A DNA stretch of 64,000 nt from Apiotrichum sp. Y4204 (lineage: Eukaryota; Basidiomycota; Tremellomycetes; Trichosporonales; Trichosporonaceae). The stretch spans positions 43,478-107,477 of the forward strand of contig JAMYHL010000106.1 in assembly GCA_025531455.1 (NCBI GenBank). The letters are read 5' to 3'. Positions 31,654 to 43,210 of this stretch are shown one piece after another (the stretch's first letter is position 1; every line of letters begins with the position of its first letter). A model generated the notes under the pieces. That model had not been told where the DNA came from. It searched no databases and saw only the letters and a list, made by a program, of their open reading frames with translations. The translations under genes were made by a program, and so were the position numbers.

Positions 31654-33502
31654 ATGCTGTCTCTCGCTCACGTTGCCCGGCGTCAGCTGCTGGCCGGCAC
31701 CGTCCGTTCCTCGCGCTGTAAGTCGCTCCCACAGAAGAGATGGAGATTTTTGCTGCGGACACAACGCGCACACGGTACTGACGCGATGAACGCTTGCACC
31801 GATCCGACGACCGTAACCTGCCTTTTATTATGCTCCACTTTCCAGCGCTCCGCACCTCGGCGCCCCTCGCCGAGCTGGCCAAGTTCAAGATGCCCGCCAT
31901 GTCGCCCACCATGACCGAGGGCGGCATCGCCGCGTGGAAGAAGAACGAGGGCGAGACCTTTGCGGCCGGCGACGTCCTCCTCGAGATTGAGACGGACAAG
32001 GCGACCATTGATGTCGAGGCCCAGGACGACGGTATTCTTGCCAAGATTGTCGTGCGTATCACCTCTCTGGGGCTCAAACTGCCGCCGGCAGTGTCCCCCA
32101 CCTCCACCACATGAACCAACCAGCCCGTGGATGTGCAAGCCGCACGGCTAGTGTTTATGTCGGGTGGACTGCCCAGACCGCGAGAATCACCACATGCATC
32201 TGCTGACGGAAACAGAAGCCCGAGGGCACCAAGGGCATCCAGGTGGGCAGCACGATTGCCATTATCGGCGAGGAGGGCGACGACATTGCCGGTGCCGACA
32301 AGCTCGCCTCGGAGGGCGACGACGCCCCCGCGGCTGTCCCTCACGAGGACGACGCTCCGGCCAAGAAGGAGGAGCCCAAGGAGACCAAGGAGGAGGCGCC
32401 CAAGAAGGACGAGCCCCCCAAGGCCGAGACCAAGCCCTCCGCGCCGAAGAAGGAGGTGGGCGGCGAGAAGCCGACCTTCTTTGCCTCGCCCCTCGCTCGC
32501 AAGATTGCGCTCGAGAAGGGCATCCCCCTCGGCCAGGTCAAGGGCACCGGTCCTGAGGGCCGCATCACCGAGGTGAGTGGATAGGGGTGCAGGGGAATAC
32601 TGCCCGACTTTTGTGCTGCTGGCTCGTCTAGTTTCCAGCAGACAGTGGGCAACCGCTCAACCCTATCGTTTTTCTGCTCGAACATAGCTGACCCCCAGGC
32701 GGACGTCAACGGGTTCAAGGGCGCTGCCGCTTCCGGTGCCGCTGCTCCTGCCGCCGCCGCACCGGCGGCTGCCACGTTCGAGGACGTCCCCACGTCCAAC
32801 ATGCGCCGGGTGATTGCCAAGCGCCTTGCCGAGTCGAAGCAGCAGGTGCCGCACTACTACATCACCATGGAGTGCAACATGGACCGCCTCCTGAAGCTCC
32901 GCCAGGTCTTCAACAAGGCCAGCGAGGGCAAGTCGAAGCTTTCGGTCAACGACTTCAGTGAGCACAGGCGTCTAAGAGCCCACTAACCGCCAGTTGTCAA
33001 GGCCTCCGCGCTCGCTCTCAACGACGTCCCCGAGGCCAACTCGGCGTGGCTCGGTGAGACCATCAGGCAGTACTCGCAGGCGGACATTTCGGTCGCTGTC
33101 GCTACCCCGACTGGCCTGATCACTCCTATCATCAAGGACGCGGGCACCAAGGGCCTTGCCGCGATCTCGGCCGAGACCAAGTCGCTCGCCTCCAAGGCGC
33201 GTGACAACAAGCTCAAGCCCGAGGAGTACCAGGGCGGCACCTTCACCATCTCCAACCTGGGCATGTTTGGCGTCAACCACTTTACGGCGATCATCAACCC
33301 GCCGCAGTCGTGTATCCTGGCTGTCGGCAAGACCGAGGCCAAGCTCGTGCCGGCGCCTGAAGACCCCAAGGGCTTCAAGACTGTCAACGTCATGAACGTC
33401 ACCCTCTCGTCGGACCACCGCACCGTCGACGGCGCAGTCGGCGCCCGCTGGCTCAACGCATTCAAGGGATACATTGAGAACCCCCTCACGTTCATGCTCT
33501 AG
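31654..33502 (+). CDS. LAT1: Dihydrolipoyl acetyltransferase, E2 of pyruvate dehydrogenase
   Basis: Mitochondrial core enzyme of the pyruvate dehydrogenase complex; it transfers the acetyl group from lipoamide to CoA to make acetyl-CoA. Join(31654..31717, 31846..32051, 32216..32572, 32699..32957, 32994..33502), 464 residues. The first about 25 residues ([15 protein letters not shown]) form a basic mitochondrial presequence. One lipoyl domain follows, with Lys73 in [12 protein letters not shown] Lys/Glu/Pro/Ala linker comes next, then the peripheral subunit-binding domain ([31 protein letters not shown]), an Ala/Pro hinge, and the acetyltransferase domain from [22 protein letters not shown] to the active-site motif [14 protein letters not shown] near the C-terminus. 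A single lipoyl domain is the fungal form. Introns 1-3 are 126-164 nt, and intron 4 is 36 nt. Confidence 0.96.
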
Positions 33503-36500
33503 TAGCTAGTAGTGTTTTAAGTTGCCTTCCTAGTTTAGACGTGGTGATCAGGATGCATAGTAGCGATAGTCTGGGGCCAGATGCGGGAGATAGTGATCAG
33601 GAAGCGGCACGCAGTGGAGGAAAAGCACTGTGGGGTGCAAATGGGATGACAGGATGGAAACTCAGGTCCGAACTCGGAAATGGACCGGCAGACGCCGAGC
33701 CGTGACTGGCTATATACCTCGAGGCATCTCGTGTGAGCTCAAATCCATCACACGACCAGGACGGCAATCTCGACTGTCGCCCCCGTATGTGAAGGAAGGG
33801 CCATCTCGACTTCGTACGCGCTGCACTCGTGAGTTGCAGGACGCTGAGCCGGAGAGTTTGGATCGTTTAGATCTTTTGGATTGTCAGCCCCGGACACGGC
33901 GCGCAGCTGAGACAGCCACGGTACACTTGTTGCCAGATACGATATCGTAGCGAGTCAACTCTGAGCTCTCCCTTTCAAATGAAAGGACGACAAGTCTGGA
34001 ATACCTCCTCCCCCCAACTACCAGGGCTGAACTGGACATACAAGCTTTCCCGATAACTGTCGCGTATTGACGACATTCGAACAGGGAGGGCCGTCTTCCC
34101 ATTCGTCCGCCCTGGCATGGGTGTAAGTAAGTGCGCTCGGGTCCACATCCGCAAGGCCCTGCCCCGCCGCGCGCCGAGCGCGCCGTACAGCATCGGGGTC
34201 GCCGGGCCAGGTTGAGGATTGAAAGCGTCCATGATATGATGAGTGCTGCAGGAAGGGCGATGGGTGACTAACCTCCTTTCTCCCCATCGGAATGGAAGGG
34301 GAAGTTCCAAAGGGGATCAGCAGATCAGCGGATCAGCGCTGTCGGATCCACAGATCCACAGGCGTAAATCAATGACAGAAGAATTAGAAGGATAGGAAGA
34401 ATAGTTCAGTTCTGGGATCGACGCGATCGTCGCCAGGCTGCTTGAAGCCCCAGTTTGCCCCCGGCCCTGGAGCTGAGTCAAGTTGAATCATGATACAGCA
34501 GATAGTTGGTCTCGTTGCCTGCTTCTTGCGGGCTCTGCGTGCTCAGCCGATAGGAGCGATGAGCGTCCAAGGAAACATATGCACGACTGCCCACGAGCTC
34601 GTTGCCAGATCCCAAGGTGGGCTGGAAAGTGGCATGCTGGTCAACCGCGATCAACCGCCCTCGAGGTTGATCTCCCTCCGGCCGTCGCCGACGGGCATCG
34701 CGGCACACGACCTCGGCACTGGCACCAGTAGTAGGACTATAGGAGAAACGGAGATGGTCGTTATGGTCAAGGAATGCAGGAGGAGTGAATCGGATAAAGG
34801 TAAAATCCCCACACTGTCCCGGCGGTATCCGGATACTTGAGTGGTCTCTTGATAAGCAACGTTGACGTCGGCTCATGGCGGCGACACTTTTACAGGATGG
34901 GCTGTTGCGAAGTACTGCGATCAATATTGACTTGAAGCTGGGCCATCTGGGCAATCCAGATCACAGTCGATGTCGGGCGCTCATCTGCCACAGTCGGGAT
35001 ACCCGCTGCTTGTGAGACTTGCTTGCTGCGATACTTGCTGACCTGCTCGAAGATAGCTAGGTAGGCTGAACCCCACCCCATTCCGCCCCTCGATCTCGTG
35101 AGGTCACTCTCACGAGCGCAACGCGGGGCTATGCGGGGCACGGTATGCACCCGGCGCGACTGAGAGGTGGCCACAGCTTGTGCGCTCGCGCTCGCGGCCG
35201 CGCGAGGAGAGAAGCGGTATGCACGTCGCGCGGCCGCAGCGATCGGCTGACAGGCCCCAGACGGCCCCGACTCGAACTGCAAGGTACTCATCCCTCCGAT
35301 CTCTCCCCCACTAACCCCCACCGCCAGATGCGTGTGCAGTGCGGAGTTGGCAGGTGAAGCTGCAGGGCTCCGCCCCCCCACGCGACAATCTCCCCGGGCT
35401 TGTCCGGGGCTCGTTTCTGCTTTTGACGGCCGACAGTGTCCGGCGGGCATGTGGGGGTGCCTGGCCCTGTGACTGCATGACAGTATGCACTCCTGGCGCT
35501 GACCTCGGAGCTTTGAGTGCGCCACCCGAAGACGGCAGTGAGCCTGATATTCTCGCACTTGTTGTCTTTGGGGCAGATGTGGTTGGCGCCCGGGCCCGGA
35601 CAGGGTGACTCCTGGTTCTTGTCTTTTCCTTATCGCTCGTTAATCGGTGGAATTGGCCGCTCCGAACCGTGCGTGCCTTGTGTGTGGGGGCTGAAGTGTC
35701 AGGCTCATTCTTTGCCGAGAATGAGCATTCCCAGCTCTCACAAGGGCAGTGTCTGCCCGAGAATGAATGTCTCAGATTGTGGACTTCGGCAAGATGGAGC
35801 CGGCCGGGGCCATCACCTTGCCAACGCTGGTCGCGCCCTCTGCTGTGGTGCTTCGGCAACTCGGTACCAAAATGCCAGCCCGCTTCCCCCCACCAGTGCC
35901 GCTTCACGCCCGCATACCCGCCGCTCGCCAGGTACATCCATCCCAACACACCAAGTGCATCGGCTGTGTCGGGTCCCAGCTGGCAACCACGGCCAGAAAA
36001 AGTACACCAAAGGACAGTGATACATCTGGGTGTGTCAGCACACTCACATCCCGTCGCTATCAGTTCCATCCTCTCCATCATTAAACGACACGGAAACAGC
36101 AACAAGCACAGCGCGCTCCTCAGCGACAGCGGCCCCCCCAAACCCCTTTTCCTCAGCCCCACCCCCGCACGGCACGCGCATCCCGCCCGCTCACCCTTCG
36201 GCAACTCGTCCCATCCCGACGCGACATCCACCTCGTACGACCACCGCCAGCGCGCTCTCTCCACCCACTCATTCTCGAACGCGGGCGATATCCTGCGGAT
36301 CCTCGGCAGCGCACAGGTATGTATCAGCGGGAATGCAGCGTGCACAGACCTGGTCGTTTTTTTCGGAGCGCAGGGCAGTTGTCGCTGATCGTACTTCCTT
36401 TTTTTTCTCTCACAAACTGAACTGACAATCGTGCAGGCCCACACTCCCACCTCCGCACTCTGTGTATTATTGCGGCGGTTTCCCCGTAGGCCGGTCTCAT

Positions 36501-36639
36501 TGTCGCCTGTCCTCCGCTCCACGTCGGGTCCAGTCGAGCCAGCGGCGTCACGAGATCTGTCTGGCAGTGTACGGCATCCGACGTGTCCTCATCCTCCTCT
36601 TCACACACTTCCACCATCCATCCCCCTCGCCCCGACACA
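33503..36639. other. Intergenic, 3.1 kb
   Basis: No supported gene lies between LAT1 and the pantothenate kinase. A long open antisense frame (about 35311-36522) starts at GTG, has no motif and is not called. GATCAGCAGATCAGCGGATCAGCG at about 34315-34338 resembles the repeat near 2.2 kb. A possible 5' leader intron of the downstream gene lies at 36317-36436. Confidence 0.45.
36317..36436 (+). other. Possible 5' UTR intron of the pantothenate kinase gene
   Basis: CACAG|GTATGT at the donor, then CTGAC and GTGCAG at the acceptor, all in good spacing, about 200 bp before the coding start. There is no coding evidence for the flanking exon, so only a leader intron is suggested. Confidence 0.35.
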
Positions 36640-38731
36640 ATGTCTCTCCTCCCCGAAATCTCCATTCCGCAGGCCCACGGCATCTCCGTCGACACGACCG
36701 GCGCGCAGATCGTGCAGGAGGAGTCGCCGGCAGTGAGTTATATCCGCAATCTGCAACTTGGCGGGTGGAAATAGGGTTTCACCCGGGCCGAGCTGTTAGC
36801 TACATCCACACGAGTCGTTGTCATCGGAATCGCATCGGACTTGATTTCAGGACACCCACTGATGGCAGACGCGTGACTCGCGAGGAATCTACCTCCCGCA
36901 CTACATCGAGCCCGTATCACACATTGCAATCGACGTGAGTAGTGACTTGTAACCCGGTTCGGACCGCGTCGGAAGCCGACCTATCAATCTCTAGTCTTAT
37001 CGCCAGACTCCGATAAGCACAACCCCAAGATGCTAACGCTCCCCAGGTCGGAGGCTCGCTTGCCAAAGTCGTTTATTTCACCCGCACAACCCACCCAGTA
37101 CCGACGACACCGCCGGCATCGGACCCCTCATCGCCGTTTCTCCCGCCCGCCCAGGCAGTCACCTCGCCAACTGGCACCCAGACCTCTCTTCCCTCTCCCG
37201 AATCCTCCCTCCTCCTCGATGGCACGCAGACCCCAGAGCGGACACGGCCATGTGTCAACGGTGCGCTCACGCCAAGCATCCTGTCCGAGTCGCGCGAGCT
37301 CGAAAAGCTCATGAACTCACCATCACGCCGGGCAAGGGGTTGTCGCGGGTCAAGGGCGCGGGGCAAGATGGGTGGTCATCCCCGGTTCCGCCGCGCGTCG
37401 CTTCCCGACCCCTTGCCAGGGGGTTTGGTCAACTTTGCGCGCTTCGAGACTGAGCGCATTGATGACCTTATCGCGTTCCTCAAGGAGCTCATCGAGGAGT
37501 CGGCAAAGGCCAATCGCGTGAGCCTCGACCGCATGAAGAGCATGGTCAAGGTCATGGCTACGGGCGGTGGTGCGCACCGCTTCTACGACCAGCTCACCTC
37601 GGAGCTTGGTGTCGAGGTCCGCCGCGAGGAGGAGATGGAGTGCTTGATCCTCGGTCTTGGCTTTGTGGCGCGTGTCCCGGAAGAGGTGTTCTGGTTCTCC
37701 GAGGAGCTCGTCTATAAGGTGTCGCATCCCGAGGCCCCGCGTACGATACCCGCCGCCGAGCTACCCCGCCCATCCCCCTCGCCCCCGTCGTACCAGGTCA
37801 CATTCGCACCCGCCGGCGACGAGACGCCAGTGTTCCCCTGCCTGGTCGTCAACATCGGCTCCGGCGTGTCGATCGTCAAGGTCGACGAGGACGGCACTTT
37901 TGAGCGTGTCTCCGGTACCTCTCTCGGAGGCGGAACGCTGTGGGGTCTCCTCTCTCTCTTGACGGACGCGAGCACTTTTGACGAAATGCTGCTCCTCTCG
38001 GAACAGGGCGACAACTCGGCGGTTGACATGCTCGTCGGTGACATCTACGGCTCGGACTATGGCAAGATCGGCCTCAAGTCGAGCACGATCGCGTCCTCGT
38101 TCGGCAAGGTGTTCAAGCACGGCGAGGCGGGGCGCAAGAAGAAGTTCAAGCAGGAGGACATTGCGCGTAGTTTGCTGTACGCCATCTCGAATAACATTGG
38201 CCACATTGCGTACATGAACGCAGCCAAGTACGGTCTCGACCGCGTCTTCTTCTCAGGATGCTTTATCCGAGGTGGGTAGTCAAAATTGTTGTACTCGCAA
38301 ATACTTACCCTTGCAGGCCACGCAGCGACCATCTCGACGCTGTCGTACGCCATCCGCTTCTGGTCCAAGGGCACCATGCGCGCCTGCTTTCTCCGCCACG
38401 AGGGCTTCCTGTGAGTAGCTGATGCAGTATAGTTCGCCCCCAGCTAACAAGCAGCGGCGCAATCGGCGCGTGGATCAAGAACGTCGAGCCTCTTGACCCG
38501 AAGCACTCGCCCGGCACGAGCCCCACGGCCGGCGGCACGAGCCTGGTCAACAAGTCGCCCAGCGCGTCGCCGAGCGGCTGGCCGACACGCGCGACCCCCG
38601 CCGCGCCGGCCGTCTCGTACTCGTCGGCCGTCGCGAACGGCAAACCCAAATCGCGCACAGGGAGCAGCAGCAGCGCCGGCAGCGGGACGGTAGAGAAGGA
38701 CGCGGACGTGACCCGGCTGAGCATCAGTTAA
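36640..38731 (+). CDS. CAB1: Pantothenate kinase (eukaryotic PanK type)
   Basis: Phosphorylates pantothenate with ATP, the first and controlling step of coenzyme A synthesis. Join(36640..36732, 36869..36934, 37047..38271, 38317..38410, 38455..38731), 584 residues, longer than yeast Cab1. After an N-terminal leader come HIAIDVGGSLAKVVYF (first phosphate-binding motif of the ASKHA fold), a Pro/Thr/Ser-rich insert of about 80 residues not present in the core family, and then LVNFARFETERIDDLIAFL, VMATGGGAHRFYD, PCLVVNIGSGVSIVKV, RVSGTSLGGGTLWGL and ISNNIGHIAYMNA. The domain closes with VFFSGCFIRGHAATISTLSYAI and LRHEGFLGAIGAW. A Ser/Thr/Pro-rich tail of about 80 residues follows. The start is the first ATG in frame. 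Eukaryotic PanKs are typically feedback-inhibited by acyl-CoA; the regulation here is not visible. Confidence 0.93.
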
Positions 38732-39656
38732 CGAGGACGCCATTATCGAGGACGCCATTCGACACGGAGCATTTTTTATGCTTTGGTTCTTTTCTTTCAC
38801 GGAAACGACAAAACTTCATTTGATAGATAGCATTTTGCATTGCGAGGTGAGAAGGAGTAGCGGTGGGGATTACGGAGAGGGGAGCTGGCTGGTACCGGTT
38901 GACCAGACGAGGATGACGTATCTATGTACTCTTGACATGTAGCTGTGCGAGATACGCTTGTGGCGTGCGGTGGTTGTGGTGAAGTGGTGTGAGCGTGTTG
39001 AGCGGAGTGAAACTTGCGAGTGGGGTCGCAAGTACCCACTGCTGTGTACCCTGTTGACCGCAAGCTGTACCCTGGGAGCAAGTCTGGGAAACGTAGAGTA
39101 AGTGTATCTGCTATCTACAAAGTCATCGAGCTACGGACGCCCAGGTTCAGCTGGCGCCAAGACCCCAAGGTGGAGCCACTTGTCGTCGGCCTTGCAGTCC
39201 ACCTCTACATCTGAGCAGTGGGCTGACCTACGCTCAGTGGTCAGCGGCCAGTCATCCTTGATTGCAGTCTGCAATTTCGGTTTCGTAGCCAGTCATCTAC
39301 AAGCTGTCAGTTGTCTCCCCTTCGCCGGTCGTCAGCCGCCTGCGGAGTATCGTTTGACGGGTATCCCACTGCGATCCCTACCGCCTTATTAGCTTACCCA
39401 TCCAGACCGCCTGGGACGGTTCTCGAGTGGATCTGGCATCTTGGCCTTATCAGTGGGTAGGAGGTAAAGCTCAATCAGTCGCCCTTTGGTCGGTCTTTGG
39501 GTCAGTAATCTGCTGCAGGTCAATATTTGCCTCTCAGCCGCGTAGCAGCCTCTCGCAGAGTACAGGGCGGCCACTTCATCGCCACCCTGCCTTCTCCGTT
39601 AAAAGTCCAAACAATAAAAGTCCAAACAATACACATCGCATACACGCCCTCGCTCG
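38732..39656. other. Convergent intergenic spacer with a perfect 15-bp duplication
   Basis: This lies between the + strand kinase gene and the 3' end of the - strand V-ATPase subunit gene. No gene is seen. AAAAGTCCAAACAAT is tandemly duplicated at 39601-39630. Confidence 0.45.
39601..39630 (+). repeat. Perfect 15-bp tandem duplication
   Basis: Two identical AAAAGTCCAAACAAT units lie head to tail, just beyond the proposed stop of the V-ATPase subunit e gene. Confidence 0.95.
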
Positions 39657-40075
39657 CTATTCCTCGCTCGCTTTATGCAAGGTCCGCACGGGGACTGTCG
39701 TCAGCAAAGAGTGGCAAGGGGGAAGGCGGATGATGGTCATGGATCGTCTCGGATGGAGAGAAAGAGCTCCTCCTGATCGGCCACGACACTACCGCCCACT
39801 ACACCATCACTCGGCACTCACCGACAAGCGGGTTCATCTGCGCGGTGTAGGTCACTGCCCACATGAGGTACAGACACGAGAGGGTGAGGAGCGCCGACGT
39901 GCGGATGAGGCTGGGCGTCAGCTGGAGGGGTAACACAGGACAAAGACGTGTTCACAATATAACCAGCGCTGACAGCTACTCACACCTGGTACTGTCCTGG
40001 CCGGGTGCCGAACCACGACACGGCGCCGACGGCCGCAAAGATGATGCCGATGAAGAGGACGTGGCCGAATCCCAT
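39657..40075 (-). CDS. VMA9: V-ATPase membrane subunit e
   Basis: Small hydrophobic subunit of the V0 sector of the vacuolar proton pump. Complement exons 40075..39986 and 39921..39822 are well supported: MGFGHVLFIGIIFAAVGAV (first membrane helix), SWFGTRPGQYQ, then LTPSLIRTSALLTLSCLYLM (second helix) and WAVTYTAQMNPLVG, which is the family's AQ-L/M-x-PLV signature. The first intron is 64 nt. The third exon, modelled as 39772..39657, keeps frame to a TAG and gives 101 residues, which is longer than the usual 70-80. Its sequence (ALSLHPRRSMTI..) only loosely recalls the family's PRRSD tail, so the C-terminal exon is uncertain. Three in-frame AG acceptors lie within 7 nt. The gene is divergent from ERG3. 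Confidence 0.8.
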
Positions 40076-41371
40076 CGCGGCGAGGGGAGGCGGGGAAGGT
40101 GGGTACGAGGTGGGCGCACGGGCGACGCGCTAGGTAACGGAAATGCTAATGCTAACTTGCAGCCTTATATTCTATTCCCTCGGCGGCGGTGGTGGGTGTC
40201 GTGGCTGTTGAAAGTGTTGTGCTCGCTATACTGACGAGTGGCCGAGATGGTGTCAACAGCAGCTAGGTAGAGCTCGACATCGTCACTGCGTGATCACCGT
40301 CAACGGCAGTGCAGGCAGTGACGCGGGAAGTGGTCGTGGTGACGCCCGTGAGCGAGCGAGATGGGAGCGGTACCAGACCCACGTGAGTAGATGCACTTAT
40401 TTGAACCTTCCTCTAATCGCGTGGCGAGAGTTGATCCAATTGATTCCGTGCCAACGTGCCAACGTTCCGGCCGGGCGGCCCGATCGGCTCGGCTCGCGGT
40501 TCTGGAACAGGCTGGCTGGGGTGCCCACCGCGACTGGATTTTTCGGCCGGTGCCAGCTGGGACACGCTGCACGCACAAAACATCACACAGGAACGCGGTC
40601 AAAAAACATCGTTCGATGAAATGGACAGGACCCTTGATCTCGACTCTCCGCCTCCCACGACACGCCCCCAGCAAAGATTTTTTTGTCCGCTGCGCTGCTG
40701 TTACGCGACAACAAAAGAACCTTACCTTGCGCTCCTAATACCCAGCCCTAGTGGCCCCCTTAGAGGATGTATTGACCTGGAACGCTGGCTGATTAGCGTG
40801 TTAGAGTTGTTTGCGCATGCCGTACCCTGTGGCCGACATCTTACGACTGGCGGAGGTGGGAGATGGGAGATCTTGGGAACAGGATTGAGACGGGGTTGCC
40901 GCGCTACCCGCTGTTCATGTCGTGGCCACCGCGGCCTGTATCCTGCTCGTTCTTGTTCATTGCGCACTGTGCTCGTCAGACCGGCCGCTCGTTCTCGACC
41001 TCCCACTTGACATCCGCCACGCAAAGTCTCTCAACTCATTTCCCACGCACACCCCGCCACGCCCTCCGTCCCCGCCCTACCACGCGGGCCGTAAGAACAA
41101 TAGCGGGCACGAATTTCGGTCAGTCACCATCGCACGACTGCATCGTCCCACCAGCAGCGCCAGACTGCCGTGTGTTGTATTCGCATCTCGACGACATACC
41201 TCTTTCACCTCTCTTAATATAGTCTCTCCTCTAGCCCACCTCTCGTCTCCGCCGCGACCCATCTTTTCAACTTTATCAGCGGATCCGGACCGCTAGCGGC
41301 CATTCCCCATCGATCTCGTCCCACTCGCCGATCTCCCCCGTCCACTTCTCCGTCGCCAGCACCGCCTCACC
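40076..41371. promoter_or_regulatory. Divergent promoter VMA9 / ERG3
   Basis: About 1.3 kb between two divergent starts. The last about 400 bases are C-rich and probably the ERG3 leader. I saw no definite sterol-response element and no gene. Confidence 0.5.
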
Positions 41372-42745
41372 ATGGACCTCGTCCTGGAGTACTGCGACGA
41401 GTACGCCTTTGACGCGGCGTACGCGTACCTGTTCCCCGCGCCGGCGGGCACCTCTCCGGGCGGCAAGCTGCTCGCAAACGGCACGCTCGACGCGACCGCA
41501 GCAGTAGGAGCAACACACGCCGTCTCGCGCTTTGCCCGCGACAGTATTCCGCGGCAGTGCGCAAGCCTGCTGTTTATCGCGCTCACCGCCGCGCTCGCTC
41601 TCTACTTTATCTTCTGCTCCCTCTCCTATTTCTTCCTCTACGACCGGCGGCTCGAGCACCACCCGCGCTTCCTCAAGAACCAGATTCGCCAGGAAATCAT
41701 CAGCAGTCTCATTGCCGCACCGACCATCGACCTCCTCACCCTCCCGTGGTTCCTCGGCGAGGTCCGCGGCTATTCCCAGCTCTACAACAGTGTCGACGAA
41801 TATGGATGGCCATACTTTATCTTTTCGGCCGTCTTCTTCCTTGTCTTCACCGACTTCCTCATCTACGTGATCCACGCCGCGGAACATCACCCGAGAGTGT
41901 ACAAATGGCTGCACAAACCGCACCACAAATGGATTGTACCGACTCCTTACGCCGCCCTCGCTTTCCACCCTCTCGACGGCTACTTCCAGTCTCTCCCTTA
42001 CCAGTGAGTACACAGTGGACTCTGGCGCAGCTCCTGGCGAGACGTGGGAGCGATTGGAGAAAAACTGGAGAATCTGTGAAGAAAACAAAATGGGGGTCGA
42101 ATGTGGTAGTTGGTCGGACTCGCGAGCCACCTCCCTCCGCACCTTCCCCCGTTTTGCGGACGAACCAGGGCAGTTACAACACCGCTACAGGCATGGCCTG
42201 GTAGCCTGCACCCCAGGCATCCCGCGCGCCATGCTGGTTTCGATTCTGTGTGAAACTGGGGCATGTTCGCACGACCTTTTGCGGACAGTCACATTTGTGA
42301 TATCGTGTGGGCCAAGTGGCGCCACACGGATCGCCGCCACATGACTGCCACATTCCGCCACTCGTCACTCCTCACGCATGGATAACATGGATCACGAGCG
42401 CTAACGCCCAGTGTCTTTGTCTACCTCTTCCCGATGCACCGCATGCTGTACCTCGGCATGTTTGCGTTTGTGCAGTTCTGGACGATTCTGATCCACGACG
42501 GCGACATGCTCCACGGCAACGGCTGGGAGCGCTTCATCAACTCGCCCGCACACCACACTCTCCACCACATCTATTTTACCTGCAACTACGGACAGTACTT
42601 TACGTGGGCGGACAAGTTTTTCGGGTCGCACCGCGAGCCGGTCCCCGAACTCGACCCGCTCATCGCCGCCCTCAAGAACATGAAGGCAAAGGGCCTCATC
42701 GACGAGGATGGAAACCCCATCCCCGACAAGGCCAAGAAGCAGTAA
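41372..42745 (+). CDS. ERG3: C-5 sterol desaturase
   Basis: An ER membrane di-iron enzyme that introduces the C5-C6 double bond into episterol-type intermediates in ergosterol synthesis. Join(41372..42003, 42412..42745), 321 residues, close to the family's usual length. The three histidine boxes of the fatty-acid-hydroxylase superfamily are present and in order: H168-x3-H172-H173 (HAAEHH), H181-x2-H184-H185 (HKPHH) and H259-x2-H262-H263 (HHTLHH). Membrane helices lie around residues 65-90, 148-168 and 212-235. YNSVDEYGWPYF and WIVPTPYAALAFHP are typical Erg3 stretches. The single intron is 408 nt, much longer than most in the window, and interrupts the codon for the His just before VFVYLFPMH. 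Loss of this enzyme is a known route to azole tolerance in other yeasts. Confidence 0.95.
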
Positions 42746-43210
42746 TTTTTTGTGAAATTTTGATAGAACATTTAGATGCAGATACCCCGTTTGTTCACTG
42801 TGTGCCCACTTTAGTAGGGAGACGAGGGACGAGGGAGGATGTCGCGAAAGAGTTCCCGGACGTGACGTCGACGCGCTCGGGCTGACTGTGGCTCACGCCT
42901 TTCTTTGGCGCTTCATGGCTGCCAGCGCTCGAATGCCAAGACAAACAGCAAAGCAGGCATGACTGTGCGGCGGTGCAATCTCGGCCGTCGAATCACGCTC
43001 ATGGGTGAACTACAGTAGTGCATGGTACAAGTCCGCAAACCTACAAGCTGTCTCATATCTCACGTTCTCACACTCCACCCACTCGGCACATAGAGTCAAG
43101 TCATCCTGGGGGGTTCACCCCCACGAAAATTAGACGTCATACCTCCCTCCTGCCATGGATTAATTTTACAACAACATCAACATCAACCTCACCACCCATT
43201 CGGCTCCACC
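42746..43210. other. Intergenic spacer
   Basis: ERG3 3' end and the promoter of the next + strand gene. A GGGGGTTCACCCCC hairpin-like palindrome lies at about 43109-43122. Confidence 0.45.

Noticed and set aside
35311..36522. 403-codon open frame on the - strand upstream of the pantothenate kinase gene
   Set aside because: It begins at GTG, has no recognisable domain, is rich in Arg/Cys/Trp/His with erratic composition, and overlaps a probable leader. It is likely a chance frame in G/C-rich DNA.
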